Positions 40,206 to 42,714 of a stretch of DNA of 42,714 nucleotides are shown here, piece by piece. The notes under the pieces are model-generated. The model did no database searches. It saw only the letters and a program-made list of their open reading frames with translations, and was not told the DNA's origin. A program made the translations under genes and the position numbers. Each line of letters begins with the position of its first letter. The stretch's first letter is position 1. The stretch covers positions 1 through 42,714 of the forward strand of contig JAEYNH010000121.1 in assembly GCA_023412655.1 (NCBI GenBank), read 5' to 3'. This DNA comes from Pseudomonadota bacterium. GTDB lineage: Bacteria; Pseudomonadota; Alphaproteobacteria; Caulobacterales; Caulobacteraceae.

Positions 40206-41576
40206 CTAGTCCCACGCGCCCTCGCTAATCCGGCGGACGGCGTCCGCCAGCCGGCTGACGCCGGTGAATTTCATCCCACCCGCGGCCTCGACATCGGCTG
40301 GACCGAGCGCGCGACGGAAGCCGAGCTTGGCGGCTTCCTTGAGGCGGGCGTCCATCCGGCTGACCGACCGCACCTCGCCCGACAGGCTGATCTCGCCGAA
40401 GACCACACAGTCCTGCGGCAAGGCCTCGTCGAAGGCGGAGGAGGCGAGCGCCGCTGCGGCGGCGAGATCGGCGGCGGGTTCGGTAATGCGCAACCCGCCG
40501 GCCACGTTCAGATAAACGTCACGGTCGCCGAAACCAAGGCCGCAACGGGCTTCCAGCACCGCCAGGACCATGGCGAGGCGACCTGAATCCCAGCCGACCA
40601 CCGCCCGCCGGGGGGTTCCGTAGGCGGAGGGGGCCACCAGGGCCTGGATCTCCACGAGAACCGGCCGCGAGCCCTCGATGCCGGCGAACACCGCGGCCCC
40701 CGCGGCCCGGGCGCCGGAGGTGTTGAGGAACAGGGCCGAGGGGTTCTTCACCTCGGCGAGGCCGGTGTCGTTCATCTCGAACACGCCGATTTCGTCGGTG
40801 GCCCCGAAGCGGTTCTTGGCGCCGCGCAGGATGCGGAACGGATAGCCGCGCTCGCCCTCGAAGGCGAAGACGGCGTCGACCATGTGCTCGACCACCCGGG
40901 GGCCGGCGATGGCGCCCTCCTTGGTGACGTGCCCCACCAGGATGACGGCGAGGCCGCGCTTCTTGGCCAGGCGCACCAGTTCGCCGGCGGCGGCCCGGAC
41001 CTGGGTGACCGAGCCGGGGCCGGCCTCGTGGGCGTCGCTCCACATGGTCTGGATCGAATCGATGACCACCAGGTCGAAGGGCTCGGCCTTCAGGCCATCG
41101 ACGATGGTGCGCAGGCTGGTTTCCGCGGCGAGCTTTACCTGGGCGTCCGCCAGGCCCATGCGCTGGGCCCGGCCGCGAACCTGCTCCACGGCCTCCTCGC
41201 CGGAGATGTAGGCGCAGCGGACGCCGCGGCGGGCCGCGCTGGCGGCCACCTGCAGCAGGAGGGTGGACTTGCCGACGCCCGGATCGCCGCCGAGCAGGAT
41301 GGCCGAGCCGGGGACCACGCCGCCGCCGCAGACGCGGTCGAACTCATCCACGCCGGTGATGATGCGGGGCGGGGCGGGGGTGGCGTCCTCCAGACCCTCG
41401 AAGGCCAGGCCGCGGCTGCGGGCGGCGGCCTTGGACGGCTTGAGCGCGCCCGGCGGGCGGCTGGTCAGCTCCTCGACGAGGGTGTTCCAGGCGCCGCAGG
41501 CCGGGCACTGGCCCGACCACCGGCTCTGGACCGCGCCGCAGGACTGGCAGGCGTAGACGGCGCCGTCACGGGCCAA
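40206..41576 (-). CDS. radA: DNA repair protein RadA
   Basis: RadA (Sms) is a RecA-like branch-migration helicase in recombinational repair. The N-terminal zinc finger is CQSC-x10-CPAC (C10, C13, C24, C27). The ATPase has Walker A GGDPGVGKST, LVVIDSIQTMW as the Walker B region and the RadA-specific KNRFG motif in RGAKNRFGATDE. The C-terminal half is the Lon-like domain (GGLRITEPAADLAAAAALASS, VFGEISLSGEVR). I put the start at the TTG at 41576 because the family begins MAR-x-x-x-Y-x-CQSCG and CAGGAG lies six bases upstream; a TTG nine codons earlier has no such signal. It is the first gene of the minus-strand operon. A GCTAGACT sequence about 40 bases upstream could be its -10 element. Confidence 0.96.
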   Translation of the reverse strand: MARDGAVYACQSCGAVQSRWSGQCPACGAWNTLVEELTSRPPGALKPSKAAARSRGLAFEGLEDATPAPPRIITGVDEFDRVCGGGVVPGSAILLGGDPGVGKSTLLLQVAASAARRGVRCAYISGEEAVEQVRGRAQRMGLADAQVKLAAETSLRTIVDGLKAEPFDLVVIDSIQTMWSDAHEAGPGSVTQVRAAAGELVRLAKKRGLAVILVGHVTKEGAIAGPRVVEHMVDAVFAFEGERGYPFRILRGAKNRFGATDEIGVFEMNDTGLAEVKNPSALFLNTSGARAAGAAVFAGIEGSRPVLVEIQALVAPSAYGTPRRAVVGWDSGRLAMVLAVLEARCGLGFGDRDVYLNVAGGLRITEPAADLAAAAALASSAFDEALPQDCVVFGEISLSGEVRSVSRMDARLKEAAKLGFRRALGPADVEAAGGMKFTGVSRLADAVRRISEGAWD

Positions 41577-41685
41577 GGCGAACTCCTGATTCGGTGAGGT
41601 CAAAGTCTAGCCCAGGGGCGCGGCGGGGTCTGTGCGGCCTCGCGCCGTATGCTACCCATGATCCGGGAGCTGACCGGAGGGCTGG

Positions 41686-42288
41686 ATGGATTGGGGGCGG
41701 CTGGTTGCGCGGGCCGGCGCGATGATGGCGCGGCCGGGGCGCAGCTGGGGGGAGATCGGGCCCGAGCCGGGCGATCCGCGCACCGTCCTTCTGGGCTATG
41801 TGGCGCCGCTCGCGGCGATCCCGGCGATCTGCGGCGCCCTGGGTGCGCTGGTGTTCGGCTTCCGGTTCGCCGACGTGACCCTTCGGCCCAGCGTTCTGAC
41901 CGTCCTGCTGGGGGCGGCGAGCGGCTATGTCCTGGCCATCCTGTGCGTCTGGCTGACGTCCCTCTGGATCGCGGTGCTGGCCCCGGCGTTCGGCGGCCTG
42001 CGGGAACGCGACCAGGCGCTGAAGCTGGCGGCCTACGCCTCGACCCCCCTGTGGCTGGCCGGGGCGGCGAGCCTCTATCCGAGCCTGACCATCCCGGCGG
42101 CCCTGCTGGGGGCGCTGTACGCAGGCTGGATGCTGCTGCTGGGCCTGCCAGTGATGATGCGGTCCCGTATCGACCAGACCCTGACCTATTTCGCCTGCGT
42201 GCTGCTGGGCGTGATCGTGCTGGGCGTGCTGCACGCCACGCTGGCCTCCCGGGTCGGCGATCTGGGCGGGCCGCTGATGATGCTCTGA
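41686..42288 (+). CDS. Yip1-family membrane protein
   Basis: A 200-residue protein with a short amphipathic N-terminus (RLVARAGAMMARPGRSWGEI) and about five membrane helices, the usual arrangement of bacterial Yip1-domain proteins. Family blocks include GDPRTVLLGYVAPLAAIPAICG, AFGGLRERDQALKLAAYASTPLWLAG and GWMLLLGLPVMMR. The function is unknown in bacteria; eukaryotic Yip1 proteins act in membrane traffic. GGAGG precedes the ATG by five bases. It is divergent from radA with a spacer of about 110 bases. Confidence 0.9.
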   Translation: MDWGRLVARAGAMMARPGRSWGEIGPEPGDPRTVLLGYVAPLAAIPAICGALGALVFGFRFADVTLRPSVLTVLLGAASGYVLAILCVWLTSLWIAVLAPAFGGLRERDQALKLAAYASTPLWLAGAASLYPSLTIPAALLGALYAGWMLLLGLPVMMRSRIDQTLTYFACVLLGVIVLGVLHATLASRVGDLGGPLMML

Positions 42289-42319
42289 GGCGGGGCGGGG
42301 ACCGGCCCATGCGGCTGCG

Positions 42320-42344
42320 GTCCCGGAAGCCGGGGCTTCGGGAC
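42320..42344 (+). terminator. hairpin downstream of the Yip1 gene
   Basis: GTCCCG-G-AAG pairs with CTT-CGGGAC, a nine-pair stem with one bulged G and a short loop, 31 bases after the Yip1 stop and before the convergent partial gene. No T-run follows on either side, so termination by this element alone is doubtful. Confidence 0.35.
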
Positions 42345-42403
42345 GGGAGGCATGGACGGGCCTTAAGTCTGGACGAGAGGCGGTCAGGAACGGGGCTGCC
42401 GCA

Positions 42404-42712
42404 TCAGGCCGAGCTGTGGAAGTCCGGCGGACAGACGCCTTGTGCAGGGGCGGCCTCCTCCGACCCTTCGGGGCGCCTCTCCCGGCGGGGGAGGACCGAG
42501 GCCGGCAGGCCCAGGCGGTCGATGATGCGGGCGGCCTGGTCCTCGACGGACAGGGCGCAGAAGTCGGGGTCTAGGCTTTCGAGGTCAAGGGCCTGTTCGA
42601 GCTTCTCGCCGAACTCGTCCTCGTCTTCCTCCTCCCAGTCGATCTCGTGCCAGGTGAGGGTCTCGACCCGGCTGCGGACGGCGTCCCAGTGGCGGCGGCT
42701 GGCGAGCTCGCG
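42404..42712 (-). CDS. C-terminal part of an acidic protein of unknown function
   Basis: An open frame enters from the right edge on the minus strand and ends at TGA 42406-42404, giving at least 102 residues. The first part is strongly acidic and well formed (HEIDWEEEDEDEFGEKLEQALDLESLDPDFCALSVEDQAARIIDRLGLP), with G/C-ending codons like its neighbours. After LGLPASVL the sequence turns basic (PRRERRPEGSEEA), encoded by a repeat-like GC-rich palindrome, and ends with QGVCPPDFHSSA. I recognise no family. The start and most of the protein may lie outside the window. Confidence 0.6.
   Translation of the reverse strand, partial: RELASRRHWDAVRSRVETLTWHEIDWEEEDEDEFGEKLEQALDLESLDPDFCALSVEDQAARIIDRLGLPASVLPRRERRPEGSEEAAPAQGVCPPDFHSSA
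42454..42494. repeat. REP-like GC-rich palindromic element
   Basis: The block runs CCTCCTCCGACCCTTCGG to CCCGGCGGGGGAGG and consists of two purine/pyrimidine-skewed arms and an inner CCCTTCGGGG hairpin. It resembles the short intergenic palindromes common in Caulobacterales and Rhizobiales genomes. Here it lies inside the C-terminal coding part of the partial gene. Only one copy is present in this window, so repeat status rests on resemblance. Confidence 0.4.
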
Positions 42713-42714
42713 CT

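Noticed and set aside
1..42714. Mobile elements, prophage, CRISPR or defence islands
   Set aside because: I saw no transposase, integrase, terminal inverted repeats, tandem direct repeats with spacers, or defence-gene signatures. The one tRNA gene has no adjacent integrase or duplicated 3' end.

Overview
The window is a gene-dense, high-GC chromosomal segment (roughly two-thirds G+C or more by eye) from an alphaproteobacterium, most likely of the Caulobacteraceae (Phenylobacterium/Caulobacter relatives). The reasons are strong G/C third-position bias, frequent GTG and TTG starts, TTGCGC/TATGGT and TTGCGGC/GCTATAGG promoter-like pairs, an alphaproteobacterial GyrA with an acidic insertion, and several Caulobacterales-type neighbourhoods. 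It is almost entirely core housekeeping DNA. I see no insertion sequence, prophage, integron, toxin-antitoxin pair or CRISPR array. The genus is an inference.

Layout, left to right. (1) 1-4.5 kb, plus strand: 3' end of gyrA, coaD, a periplasmic and a cytoplasmic cyclophilin in direct abutment, then a small possible ORF and a coiled-coil protein. (2) 4.4-9.8 kb: a membrane-anchored EEP-family protein (minus), the queuosine pair queA-tgt, an exported protein of unknown function (minus), tRNA-Lys(TTT) with its promoter (minus), and a Tat-exported flavoprotein whose D-amino-acid-oxidase motifs are in circularly permuted order. (3) 9.9-13.3 kb, minus: the conserved but biochemically obscure operon of circularly permuted ATP-grasp, alpha-E and transglutaminase-like proteins. 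(4) 13.4-19.4 kb, plus: tamA-tamB. (5) 19.4-24.8 kb: phhA and hspQ (minus), a Ppx/GppA phosphatase with rlmE (plus), and a divergent LysR/MFS pair. (6) 24.8-30.2 kb, plus: guaB, an RsmB-family methyltransferase, guaA, a 2'-5' RNA ligase-family protein and an ArsC/YffB-like protein. (7) 30.2-32.6 kb, plus: an ECF-sigma cassette (small membrane protein, sigma factor, second membrane protein) running into panB. (8) 32.6-36.4 kb, plus: a YfgM-like TPR protein, bamB and der, the same order as in E. coli. (9) 41.6-36.3 kb, minus: a compact radA-cvpA-purF-symporter-SDR operon. (10) 41.7 kb to the end: a Yip1 membrane protein (plus) and the C-terminus of an unrecognised acidic protein (minus) running in from the right edge.

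Functionally the window joins envelope biogenesis (TamA/TamB, BamB with a YfgM-like partner, periplasmic PPIase), purine synthesis (guaB, guaA, purF), RNA modification (queA, tgt, rlmE, RsmB-like) and cofactor synthesis (coaD, panB). Many genes are translationally coupled by ATGA, GTGA, TTGA or TGATG overlaps.

The observations most worth a second look are the circularly permuted DAO-like protein, a Tgt in which all three zinc-ligand cysteines are replaced, a PurF with only one of the four iron-sulfur cysteines of the Bacillus enzyme, a glutamine-rich tail on the transglutaminase-like protein, and the uncharacterised ECF-sigma cassette ahead of panB.
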